From Hirsutella rhossiliensis (lineage: Eukaryota; Ascomycota; Sordariomycetes; Hypocreales; Ophiocordycipitaceae): a stretch of DNA of 64,000 bases. Below the pieces are notes generated by a model. The model was not told where the DNA came from. It saw only the letters and a list, made by a program, of their open reading frames with translations, and did no database searches. The stretch spans positions 558,001-622,000 of the forward strand of contig NW_025408670.1 of the NCBI RefSeq assembly GCF_020360975.1, in the 5' to 3' direction. Below, piece after piece: positions 44,241-54,531 of the stretch (position 1 is the stretch's first letter; the number at the start of each line of letters is the position of its first letter). A program made the translations under genes and the position numbers.

Positions 44241-46281
44241 CTTCTGCAGAAGACATCACCAAGGCGGAGACGCGGAGTGTTTTGCAAAGCACCCGGAAAA
44301 ACTCGAAGAATTCCGTCGCCGGAGAAACAGGCAGACGAACGTCGAGCCTGCCCGAGAAGAAGTTTCAATCAATCAGAATGCTTCTCAAGCAGCATTTACT
44401 TTCAACAGCGGCCTCATCGGAATGTCGATCACGCCTGAGGCGGCTCAGCCAACCAAACCAAGCCGAGCTGTTCAGCATGCCCTCAAGAGTCAGACGCTTA
44501 CCCGTGACAGCATCATTGATGACTCGGGAGCAAGCAATCACACCTTTAACGACCTAAAATGGTTTAAGGATATTAAGGAATTGCCACAGGAACTCTCGTT
44601 CACGTCAGCCAACGGGGATCTAGTAGCCAAGGCGATAGGCACAGCTTACATACGGGCCAAACGGTCAGACGGACTGGTGACCGAGATGAATCTCGGCCGC
44701 TCAGTCTATTGTCCCACCGCGCCAATCAATCTTCTTAGCTCAGGTCAGCTGAGAGCTGATGGAGCGATTCGCGACGGCTTCAAAGACTGCATCATCCACA
44801 AGGACTCCAAGACGGAGATGGCCATGATCGATTGGATCAACAATGTGGCAGTCATCCGATCGGAAACGCCGACGACTCGACAACAAAACCAGGGCAACAT
44901 GCTCCTGGCAGTATCTTATCAAGTCATGCACGAGCGATTGATGCATGCATCGCCAGAAATCGTTCTCAAGGCCTGTGAACAGGCAGGGATCAAAATCTCA
45001 AACAGGGAAGCAAAGGAACACCATTGCAGGACATGCCACCTCGCAAAGTCTGCCCTAATCGTCAGTCGTACGCCGCCTGTGCGACCAGCCCGACCGCTGA
45101 GTCTCGTTCGGATCGACCTCATCGAGAACAAGCCACTAGGTCATCGCCAATTTCGCTATACATGGCACGCAGTAGATGCCCATTGTGGATACCATTGGGT
45201 TCGATTTCTTCGACACAAAGACGAGCTCTTTCAAGCTACGAAAGATTTTGATGCTTACATTCAACGAACAACTGGATATCAGGTCCAAGAATATGGCATG
45301 GACAATGATGTGTCTTTCAACTGGACAACAGAGTTGATACCCTGGGCCCGGGCAAACGGAATCAGTCTCAAACCGACCGTGCCTGGTACACCCAGACAGA
45401 ATGGATTGACAGAGAGGGCTGGATCGAAGATCACACAGCTCGCTCGATGCATCATGATTCACTCCAAGCTTCCGGAATTCTTGTGGCCCTATGCTCAAGA
45501 ATCCGTCGTCAAAGTTCTTAACCTGCTTCCGTGCAAATCTAACCAAGGACTCTCACCTCATGAGGTCTTTGCCAGTTTTCTCCGAGTTAACGAGGAACTT
45601 CACAAACCCTACATTCGCCACCTACGCACGTTTGGTTGTGTTGCATACGTACACATCAAGAAAGAACGGCGCGTACAGGCCAGGAAGATGGCTCCAAGAG
45701 CTGAAGAAGGAAAGTTAGTTGGCTGGGAAGGCATTCATGGCAAAATTTACCACATTTACGTGCCAGCTCGGAATCGAATCGTCCGGGCATGTGATGTTCG
45801 CTTTTACGAGAAACTCCTCCAGGAACCACAAAAGTCGGCAAGCGCCGAAGAAGTCGATACAATTGAGTACGAAGCTACGCTTCTCGACGAAGTTCAAGAA
45901 GAAGAAGCTGGAGCAACCATCGTTGAGCGAATATCTGATTCGCTGTCAACCATCGAACCGGGAGGAAGGACGACTGATAAGGGTCCGTCCATCGAAGAAA
46001 CGCAAGACCATCATCTGCCAACGCCGGAGATAACGCAAGAGCTGGATGAATCCCACGATTCTTCTGTGAATACTCTGTCAGACTCCGAAGACAGCCAGGA
46101 AATTGACGGACTGGCTGATGAACGGCCAATCTCTCCAGAAACAAGCGAGACTTACACCACGTCGGTCGTGAGTTTACCTCGACCGAGTCGTCAAAACGCG
46201 CAGCGACCCGCAGGGTACTATCAAAAGCTTCATCGCGGCAATTCGGGAGATCAGGCTTTAGCTTTGTTACCCCAGACGTAG
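44233..46281 (+). CDS. Copia-2 pol, first part (protease, integrase)
   Basis: 682 codons. Residues 2-20 are a knuckle (CSFCRRHH...C). The protease motif DDSGASNHTF is near residue 96. The pre-integrase zinc domain is at about 230-275 (HERLMHASPEIV ... CRTCHLAKSAL). The integrase core is at about 290-410: IDLIENK, MDNDVSF and PRQNGLTERAGSK, that is D, D, E in place. The integrase C-terminal region (HLRTFGCVAYVHI) is followed by an acidic linker. The frame ends at 46281, about 30 bp after a lost base near 46245; the true polyprotein continues in the next frame. Confidence 0.85.
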   Translation: MCSFCRRHHQGGDAECFAKHPEKLEEFRRRRNRQTNVEPAREEVSINQNASQAAFTFNSGLIGMSITPEAAQPTKPSRAVQHALKSQTLTRDSIIDDSGASNHTFNDLKWFKDIKELPQELSFTSANGDLVAKAIGTAYIRAKRSDGLVTEMNLGRSVYCPTAPINLLSSGQLRADGAIRDGFKDCIIHKDSKTEMAMIDWINNVAVIRSETPTTRQQNQGNMLLAVSYQVMHERLMHASPEIVLKACEQAGIKISNREAKEHHCRTCHLAKSALIVSRTPPVRPARPLSLVRIDLIENKPLGHRQFRYTWHAVDAHCGYHWVRFLRHKDELFQATKDFDAYIQRTTGYQVQEYGMDNDVSFNWTTELIPWARANGISLKPTVPGTPRQNGLTERAGSKITQLARCIMIHSKLPEFLWPYAQESVVKVLNLLPCKSNQGLSPHEVFASFLRVNEELHKPYIRHLRTFGCVAYVHIKKERRVQARKMAPRAEEGKLVGWEGIHGKIYHIYVPARNRIVRACDVRFYEKLLQEPQKSASAEEVDTIEYEATLLDEVQEEEAGATIVERISDSLSTIEPGGRTTDKGPSIEETQDHHLPTPEITQELDESHDSSVNTLSDSEDSQEIDGLADERPISPETSETYTTSVVSLPRPSRQNAQRPAGYYQKLHRGNSGDQALALLPQT

Positions 46282-46881
46282 TCTCTCCGATAAACCGTCT
46301 AGAAACACTTTGTTTGACAGCAATGAAGGCGGAAAGCCTTGCAAACTCGCTGCAAAGGCTACCCGTTCCTAAGTCATACAGAAAGGCTCGAGTGTCCCCA
46401 GATTGGGAGACGAAGTGGAAACCAGCATTTGACAAGCAGTACAAGTACCTCCAAGATCGAAGTGTATGGACACTAGAAGAATTACCCCACGATGCAAAAC
46501 TACTTCCCGGAAAATGGGTTCTCGACGAGAAGAAACTTCCGACAGGAGAACTGGTCGGCAGAGCCCGCTGGGTTGTCTGTGGAATTTTGAGGAACACGAC
46601 AGCTGGGCAGTCCAGGATGTGTATGCTGCCGTTGCAAGCACGACATCAGTCAAAATATTCTTAATATGGACAGCAATTCTCGACCTCGAATGTTATCAGT
46701 TCGACATCGCTACAGCCTTTTTTGAATGCGGACATACCTGAGGGCACGAATATCTATGTTATGCAGCCAGAAGGCTACGAGGACGGTACAAGTAGAGTTT
46801 GTCTTTTGAAGAAAGCTCTATACGGCCTGCGAAAGAGCCCACTTTGGTGGTTTCTCACAATCACGCCCATTTTGAAGACCC
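46251..46881 (+). pseudogene. Copia-2 pol, RT first half, in three frames
   Basis: 46251-46590 (SPDWETKWKPAFDKQYKYLQ ... ELVGRARWVVCG) is the start of Copia RT. Then a base lost at the AA/TTTT run near 46593 moves the frame to EEHDSWAVQDVYAAVAST ... CYQFDIATAF. One extra T at 46718-46723 moves it to NADIPEGTNIYVMQPEGY ... ALYGLRKSP. One extra G near 46884 leads into the next ORF. Each part is otherwise free of stops. Confidence 0.82.
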
Positions 46882-47925
46882 TTGGGATTCGAGCCCCTTG
46901 ACGCGGATCTCTGTCTATTCAAGGACGAAAAGCGAGGCTGCATTCTGATCCTCTATGTGGACGATATGCTAGTCGCTGCACCAACAAAAGAGACAGTCTT
47001 CCACGTCAAGGAGCAGCTCCAATCGTTCTTTGAGCTGAAAGACCTTGGTGAAGTGAACGACTTCCTCGGATTTACGGTCATCAGAGATAGGCCGAACAGG
47101 CGCGTACATCTCTCACAGGAGAAGTTTACCGAGAAAATCATATCCAAGTATGGATATCAGACGCTCAATGCAGCAACAACACCATGGCCCCGAGGATTTG
47201 AGCTTCCGTCTACTTGGGCGTCCGACAAATCTCTCCAGAAATCCTACATCAAACAGACTGGCTCACTAAACTTTCTTTCAACTGGGACAAGACCCGACAT
47301 TACGTACACAACAAACCGTCTTTGCGAAGCTAATGCTGGGCCGTCTGAACAGCATATGCAGTTACTTAAACACCTTTTCAGGTATCTCATTGGTACCAAG
47401 AACTTATCTCTGTGCTTGGGTGGAAAATACTCCATTGCCAATCTACCACTTCTCGCCTTCGCGGACGCGGCGTTCGCCGACCGAATACCGACACGCCACT
47501 CGACTGCTGGCTATGTCGTTCTTCTTGCAGGTTGTCCAATCTTGTGGAAATCTAGCAGGCAGACAATCGTAGCGCTATCTACAACGGAAGCTGAGTTCAT
47601 GAATCTCACACCAACTGGGCAAGCTTTGCTATGGATAAACCGCATTGTTCAAAATCTTGGGATTCAATCTGCAAAACCGACAATCATATTTACAGACTCG
47701 CGCAACGCCCAGCTCACGGTACTCAACCCAATGAAATCGGCACGAACCCGCCACATCGACGTCCGTTACAAATGGATCATTGACCGAGTAACTCGAGGAG
47801 ACTTTGACATCCAACATGTCTCAACACAGGACATGACAGCTGACGGACTGACAAAGCCACTCACCCAGGACCGTCACGTTGCGTTTGTTCGACAACTTGG
47901 ACTTACCTGTCTTGCAAACACCTGA
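46882..47925 (+). CDS. Copia-2 pol, RT second half and RNase H
   Basis: 347 codons, without a proper ATG because it is the continuation of pol. YVDDMLVAAP, the RT active site, is at residues 25-34, then FLGFTVIRD. The RNase H region is at about 190-330: FADAAFADR, STAGYVVLL, WKSSRQTIVALSTTEAEF, FTDSRNAQL, RHIDVRYKWI and the end TADGLTKPLTQD. The stop at 47925 is 64 bp before the LTR. Confidence 0.9.
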   Translation: MGFEPLDADLCLFKDEKRGCILILYVDDMLVAAPTKETVFHVKEQLQSFFELKDLGEVNDFLGFTVIRDRPNRRVHLSQEKFTEKIISKYGYQTLNAATTPWPRGFELPSTWASDKSLQKSYIKQTGSLNFLSTGTRPDITYTTNRLCEANAGPSEQHMQLLKHLFRYLIGTKNLSLCLGGKYSIANLPLLAFADAAFADRIPTRHSTAGYVVLLAGCPILWKSSRQTIVALSTTEAEFMNLTPTGQALLWINRIVQNLGIQSAKPTIIFTDSRNAQLTVLNPMKSARTRHIDVRYKWIIDRVTRGDFDIQHVSTQDMTADGLTKPLTQDRHVAFVRQLGLTCLANT

Positions 47926-47980
47926 TCCTGCATTCCAACTTCAGGCATTCGATCTTGTTTTCATCTAGCCATGTCTGGCT

Positions 47981-47989
47981 ACGGGGGGG
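47981..47989 (+). promoter_or_regulatory. Copia-2 polypurine tract
   Basis: ACGGGGGGG ends at the base before the 3' LTR. Confidence 0.8.
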
Positions 47990-48147
47990 TGTTGGAGGAC
48001 TCCAGTGGGATCTGGAAGGTTCCATGGATATGGCGACTCCGTCGCCTGAGTCTATATAGACTCGGATCATCATCACATCTGTAGCTAGATAGACAAGCAT
48101 CAATAGATTGCTCACTCATCCTTTCCAATCCGCAGGTGCGGACAACA
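47990..48147 (+). repeat. Copia-2 3' LTR
   Basis: 158 bp, identical to 43181-43338. Confidence 0.95.
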
Positions 48148-48152
48148 GAAGC

Positions 48153-48369
48153 CTGCCTGAACAACATGACTCCCCTAGCCCAAGGACACTATGCAGGCCT
48201 GACTCAGGTATAGGAACATCCTATTGCCCTCTTTTGGCTAGCTATGTGTGATCACTGTACCTATATAAGCCCCTCCCTTATCCTAATAGATAGACGAAGA
48301 TATATATTACTAAATTCACCTTTCTATGCCCCTATTTCTTCTACTATGCTCTTAAGCCTCTGCTTGAGA
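48153..48369 (+). repeat. Copia-1 5' LTR, second part
   Basis: Continues the LTR interrupted at 43180 and ends CTTGAGA. Confidence 0.9.
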
Positions 48370-48382
48370 GTTATGAGCCCGG
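48370..48382 (+). promoter_or_regulatory. Copia-1 primer-binding site (half initiator tRNA-Met)
   Basis: GTTATGAGCCCGG directly after the LTR, the same 13 bases as in Copia-3. Confidence 0.8.
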
Positions 48383-48389
48383 CCTACAC

Positions 48390-51300
48390 GGCTAGACTAT
48401 CTTTTACCCGCCGATATTACCTTTAAAGCTATTTACGAGCTATTAACGCCGTTATAACGCTTAAATTATAGTGTTAAGGCAAGGAACCTAGCTATACTAA
48501 GGGGCACTACTAGAAATATACGAATTACACGAATTACGTATCCCTTAAAGAAGGATATTACTTATTAAGCTAGAACCCCTTATTTTCCTAAGATAACGTT
48601 AAAGGAAGTAAGAGGGGATAATTATATCGTAAGACTAAAGGAAAGCCTCGATTAGACCCTATAGATTAAGGGGATTAAATCGTAGGCCTAGACTTACGAG
48701 ATTTAGGAATATACTAACCTAGACGGCATAAAGGAGCTTAAATAGCCCTAATAGCCGGACTAGGAGCAATTTATTATTAACCTTAGAGGGAGACTATCCT
48801 AACGAGAAGATAAAACCGAGGCTGCGTTCCTAGCGAGGCGAATAAGCTATAACGAACGATACTAGGATATAAAGGACTCCTTTCGTAACCTTAAGAAAAG
48901 GTTCTAGCTATAATTCGATCGCTATAAGGTCTAGCAAAAAGCCCTAATCGTACTCGAAGAATTAATTAAGAAAACGATTAGTAAAGGGCTTTAAGGGATA
49001 ACCCTAATATATAATAGCCTAAGAGAGAAAATTAGGGAATTAAAGAAGTAAGCCCTACCTTTAGGGGCAGAGGAGAAAAAGCTAATTTATAAGAGATATA
49101 CGACCTCTATTAATAAAAGAGGTATACGAGACTAAAAAGCATAGGCAGAATAGCTCGACTAAATTATTATAGATTTACGAGACCTTAAGGTCGATATACT
49201 TAACGATATAAGAATTAGATAGGACTTTCTTATAGCGGTAGACGAGTAGGACCTATATTAGTCTATAATAATAAGGGCTCTCGACCTCTATAATAAAAGA
49301 CACGGCAAAGATTAACTTCCCCTAAGGAACCTAATCGCTAACTTTAAATAAGAATATACCTATAGAAAGAAGTCGTAACTACCCGTAAAAAGGGGAAGCG
49401 CTAATTAAATCTCTAGGAAATTAGACACCTAAGCTAAATGCGCTAGCTATAAGTAGCACGTTAATAGCTTAATAAGCTAGTAGGAAAATTGCTACTTACT
49501 ATAGGTAATATATAATAAGAAGCCCCCGATAGGCTAGAAATATAGTAATCTAGCTAAATAGAATATCGAAAAACGGCTAAAGGACTATCTAGACGAGAAA
49601 GTAAAATGCATAGCCTAGACCCCTAATTCCTACCCTAAAGGAAGAGAACTAGTAGACACTATTATTAGTAATAACGGGCTAGGAAAGACTATTAACACGG
49701 TCACTCTATCTAAGGTAAATACGGCTATAAAGGGAACGCCGTTACTTACCGATAAATTAATATACGACTTAGGGGCCGATATTAACCTCTTTAATAACCT
49801 AGGTTAGTTCTAGGAAGGAACCTTTAAGTAGGGTTCTACCGACGAAGTCTAGGTTAGAGACTAAGCCTTTAGGGTATAAGGAATAAGAATAGCAGTTATC
49901 CCTATAATTAACGGTGGAAAGATAACCCTACTAGATGCCTACTTTATCCTAGAAATACCGATAAGTGTCTTCTTAGCTAGGCTAGGGATAACGGCAGGGA
50001 TATTCTAGAACCAGCTCCTAGGATACCTTTATTCGGAACCTACGAAGGAGGTTCGTATTAAACTAACCGACTTCGAAGGTTAATTCGTAATAGGAATACT
50101 CCCGTAGCATAAGCGGGTATTCGCAGTTATATAAGCGCCTAAGCCGCTAACTAGGGGGGTAGGTGACCTATAGCATCGCCGCCTTAGGTATCCTAGTCTA
50201 AAATTACTAGAGAAGCTATTAGAAGCCTGCCTAGGCACTAAGCTTTAAGGCCCTATAATATACAGCTATTAGATATACGCAATAGGGAAAGCTAAGAGGG
50301 AAGTCTCGAAAAAAACACTATCCCTAAGGCCTAAAGGTCCGGGGGTATAAGTTAGCTTTAACCTTTACCCTAGCCCTATAATAGTATATAACAGGGAAAA
50401 GAACTTCGCCCTATTTACCTATATAGATATATCTATAAGGTTCTATTACCTAATAGAAAGAAAAATAGGTATTAGGGATATCTTTAATAACTTCGTAGCG
50501 TTACTTAAGACCTAGTATAGAGTTAAAATAACTATATTAGTTACTAACGGGGAAAGGGCTCTTTTAATAATAGAATAAATAGATTATATAACTAATAGAG
50601 GGATATAAGTTATATAGTTAGCCCCTTTAACGCCTACGCAAAACGGTTATATAGAGAGAATAGGGGCAATAGTAAAGGAAAAAGCAAGGGTTATAAGGCT
50701 TAACTTAAAGCTTCTAGAAGAGCTATAGCTAGAGATATACCGTATAGCGGTATACCTACTTAATATAATACCCTTCGAATTATATAATTATAGCTAGCAG
50801 AGCCTATATAAGCGTTAGTAGACCTAGATAAAAGAAAATAATCTACTATATTACTATATTAAAGATATTAAACTAGACATTATATATTTAAGGGTCTTTA
50901 GCTATATAGCGTTCCTAATAACAATTATAGTATTAGAATATATTAAGTTATATAAGACGCAATTACCCATTAAGCAGAGAGCTTATATCGGCTACTTAGT
51001 AGGCTATAGGTCTACTTAATAATACGTCGTATAGATACTATTAATTAGATAGAATGAACTAATAGTATTAGCTAATATATAGTTTAACGAGTCTATAAGC
51101 TATAATATAAAAAGAGAAGAGTAAGCCTAGCTAGTCTAAATATATAGCTACGATATCCTTAGAGATATAGCCGTAACCGACGTTATAGATAGCGGGGAAC
51201 CTAAAACCTTTAGGGTACTAAGTTTATCCGATAATAATACGGATAACGGTTAGACGCCGGAAGAAGCAATTACCCTCCTATAGGACCTATTGCCCCTATA

Positions 51301-53450
51301 TACTCTAGAAGATTAAGGATTAAAGACGCCCTTATAAGGATTATATAGATATATATATCTTTCCCCTCCGGAAATAGTAGGCCTACGGATAGAGATTTTA
51401 ACGTTACCCCTTCTACCTAATACTATATTTAATACGGAGTTACTAAGCTCTATGCCTCCTATGCCCGTAATAAACACTATAGCTAGCAACCCCTCCTATA
51501 TCTCGTTAGGGAGATAGCTTAAAGATACGATACCTATATTAATCGACTCGTCTCCTTAAGACGAACGCAATAATATACCTCTTAACCTAGGGGGTAAAGG
51601 AACGATTATAGTATAGGTTTAAGAAGATAACCCCTAGTCCGAACCCCGCATCCTTAACCTAGCGGTTAGTAGGGCCGGCTTAAGGACATTATAAATATAA
51701 GAATAACGTAGACGAAAGGATACGTTATAAGGGATTAACCTAAGCAACGTTATTAAAGGAAAACGGGCTCGTAGGCCTAAGAAATCCCTTATTAATAATA
51801 TTATCGTAAAGGCAAGTAAGTATAAGCTTTACGTTAAAGATATACCGCCTCCCTACCTTTAACGCGGTAATAGCTTTAGAATTCGCATACAGTAGAAGGA
51901 AGCTATAGACCGCGAAATAGAAAACCTAGTAAGGGGCATATAAAAGACCATCCTAAAAGCTATTATTAAATAGAAAGGTTACTTCCTAATCCCCTTACGT
52001 TAGGTCTTTATATATAAGACCGATAAATAGGGGTATATTATACGCTTTAAAGCACGTATTATAGTTCGTAGAGACCTATAACCCGAAGGTAACGAGGATA
52101 TATATATAGCTACCCTATAAGCACGAATATTTCGACTACTAATAGCCTTCTACTACCTCGAGGACTTCGAGACGGAATAATACGACGTAAAAATAGCATT
52201 TCTATACGTAATCCTACGCTAAGAAGTCTATTACTAGCCTCTACTAAGATTCTTAATGCCTAGGCTATGCTTAAAGCTATTAAAAGCACTATACGGGCTC
52301 CGTATCTCTTTAAAGCTATAGTTTAAAGAGATATCTAGTTTCTTTACTAAACTAAGAGCCTAGCAGCTAGTAGAAGACGCCTACGTACTAGTCTATAAGG
52401 GCGTTATTATCTTTATCTTCGTAGATAACATCGTTATAATATATCTAAAAAGGCAAAAATAAGATTAGGAAGAGCTATATAAGGCTATTACGAAGAAATA
52501 CACCGTTACGTATATAGGAGAGCTACGCTAGTTCCTTAGCATCGAGATTATTAGGGATAGGGATCTTAAGAAGATATAGCTCTCGTAAGCTTCCTATATC
52601 TCTAAGACCGTAAAGAAATATTATATCCTTAATAATAATATCCTTCGTAAGCCTAAGATCCCGCTAATAATAGAAGAGCTCGTCCCCTACGAAAAGTAGG
52701 CCTTAAAGGAAGAGATATATAAATATCTCTCTCTAATTAAGTCGCTTATTTATCTAGCAATTTATACTAGGCTAGATATCGTATTTATAGCCGGAAAGCT
52801 AGCCTAATATAATTATAACCCCGGGCCGCGCTATAGGCACAAAGCACGTAAGTGCCTAGCTTACCTCTATTACACGAGAAACCGCTATATCTGCTTTACG
52901 GCGATAAACCTAATAAGGCGGCTAATATATATATCCGACTCCTTATACGCCGATAACCTAGAGACTAGGAAGTCCTTATAAGGATACGTATTCCTACTCC
53001 TTAGTAGGCTAATTAACTAGAAAGCTACTAAGTAAGCTATTATAATAACGTCCTCTATAGAAGCTAAATTATTAGCACTCTTATAGATAGCTAAGGAATA
53101 GGTAGTATTTAGCCGACTAATTAAGGAGCTTAGTATTAGTATTAAAGGGACTATAGAGCTCTAGTATAATAACCTTTAGACTATTAGGCTTCTAACTAAA
53201 TTAAGCGCGAAGCTTAAGATAAACCTTAAGCACATTAACGTTTATAGATACTAGCTTTATTAAGAGGTGCAGTAAGATCGGATATAAGTTAGCTAGATCG
53301 CATTAGTAGATAACCTAGCTAATAGTATAACGAAGGCGCTTATATACTAGAAGTATTAGAGCTTTATTAAGCAACTAGGACTAGTAATACGGCCGGAAGA
53401 TATATTAAGAGATAATATATATAACTACCGTACTAAGGCGTGATGTCTCC
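48390..53450 (+). pseudogene. Copia-1 gag-pol, saturated with RIP stops
   Basis: Read through stops, the order is as follows. Gag to about 49500, with a knuckle-like KCASYK near 49436. Protease IYDLGADINLF near 49760. Integrase about 50330-51100, with YIDISIRFYYLIE, TNGERALL and TQNGYIERIGAIVKEKARVI near 50637-50690, then a YIGYLVGY block. RT about 51890-52560, with DVKIAFL and FVDNIVI (for YVDD) near 52420. RNase H about 52900-53290, with TSSIEAKLLAL. The end is FIKQLGLV near 53375. Plain Copia architecture with no extra domain seen. Confidence 0.88.
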
Positions 53451-54236
53451 CTATTATAGCGAACTCGATAATCGCCGGATCCTAATAATAAGAGCACTAC
53501 TATATATACTAAGATTAAGGGATTCTAACGGCGTAGTTAGATCTTAATTTAGTTAAGAAACTATAAAGATCTAGGGGGTAGAAGTTAGCCCTATTTACTA
53601 CTAAGAAGTAAAGCTATTACTAGACTACCCCTTAATTAGCATAATACTATAGCGCTTAAACTTACGATAATCGCGATAGCTTTACTAAATTAAGACTAAT
53701 TAATATAAGGAATATATTATTAGAAAGCCTACCTTTAGGATTACTTTTATCCTAAATAATAACGTCGCCGGCAAAGGTACTACGGTACCTAAGCCACCTA
53801 AAGGGATGCCTTGCTATCCCCCCTCCTTATAAGGAAGGTTATAAATATAACTTATAACTACTAGTTAAACGGTAAGAGTAGGTTATATAACCCTATTAAT
53901 CGTAAGTTCGACTCCCCCTAGGGCGGAAGAGCAAGTTATATAACTACGCCCTAGGGGGGGCGCGGTTAACGAACTTAGGGGCCTAAGGAGATAGGATATA
54001 TAGAGGAGGGTTCTCCTTATATCCTATCCTCTCGGGTCCCGGCTTTTGCCTTTTGCTATATTTACCTTCCCTTTTTTTTATAGGATATAATTAGGAGCCT
54101 CCCCTATTTTTAGATAACCTCCTTAAATAGATAATAAAGTAGCCGAATTTAATATCGGAATAACCTTATATTTATTAGACCGAACCCTCCTCTACCTATT
54201 GCCCTACTATCTAGAAGCTAGTGTAATAAGGGGGTA
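53451..54236 (+). other. Copia-1 3' non-coding region
   Basis: About 790 bp between pol and LTR, matching 4700-5490 in the other copy. No ORF. It ends in TAATAAGGGGGTA, the plus-strand primer tract. Confidence 0.75.
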
Positions 54237-54526
54237 TATTAAGGAGAGAGAGTGGGCATAAGAGGCTATAGTTATACTTAGTAGACCTAATAGTTATGCA
54301 CAAGGAAGCCTGCCTAAATAACATAACTCTCCTAGCCTAAGGACACTATATAGGCCTAACTTAGGTATAGGAATATCCTATTGCCCTCTTTTGGCTAGCT
54401 ATATATGATCACTGTACCTATATAAGCCCCTCCCTTGTCCTAATAGATAGACGAAGACATGCATCACTAAATTCACCTTTGTGTGCCCCTATTTCTTCCA
54501 CTGTGCTCTCAAGCCTCTGCTTGAGA
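54237..54526 (+). repeat. Copia-1 3' LTR
   Basis: 290 bp; the first 180 bp carry many C-to-T/G-to-A changes relative to the 5' LTR, the last 100 bp few. Confidence 0.9.
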
Positions 54527-54531
54527 GTAAG
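54527..54531. repeat. Copia-1 target-site duplication, right copy (GTAAG)
   Basis: Pairs with 43103-43107. Confidence 0.85.

Larger units (their letters stand above)
43181..48147 (+). mobile_element. Copia-2: young Ty1/copia element with identical LTRs
   Basis: 4967 bp, 158-bp LTRs identical base for base, GAAGC target duplication, a primer site, a purine tract and the full Copia order gag, protease, integrase, RT, RNase H. There is no RIP. The coding frame is broken in five places, each explicable by one base gained or lost at a short run of the same base. It is either a very recent insertion of a decayed copy or a functional copy with sequencing errors. Confidence 0.95.
43108..54526 (+). 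mobile_element. Copia-1: RIP-mutated Ty1/copia element, 5' LTR split by Copia-2
   Basis: 5' LTR in two parts (43108-43180 and 48153-48369, total 290 bp), primer site at 48370, gag-pol, a long 3' non-coding stretch, and a 290-bp 3' LTR at 54237-54526. GTAAG flanks the whole. Without Copia-2 it is 6447 bp. It sits inside the hAT transposase gene. A second copy's 3' end is at 4632-5776. The internal region is saturated with RIP changes, but the 5' LTR is nearly free of them. Confidence 0.9.

Noticed and set aside
44228..44557. Programmed -1 frameshift between Copia-2 gag and pol
   Set aside because: The overlap would suit it, but no heptamer slip site of the X-XXY-YYZ type is seen at the break, and the same element has four more one-base breaks at runs. 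One lost base is simpler.
53885..53945. AAGTTCGACTCC resembling a tRNA T-arm
   Set aside because: Inside Copia-1 3' non-coding DNA; the flanking bases cannot form an acceptor stem or cloverleaf.
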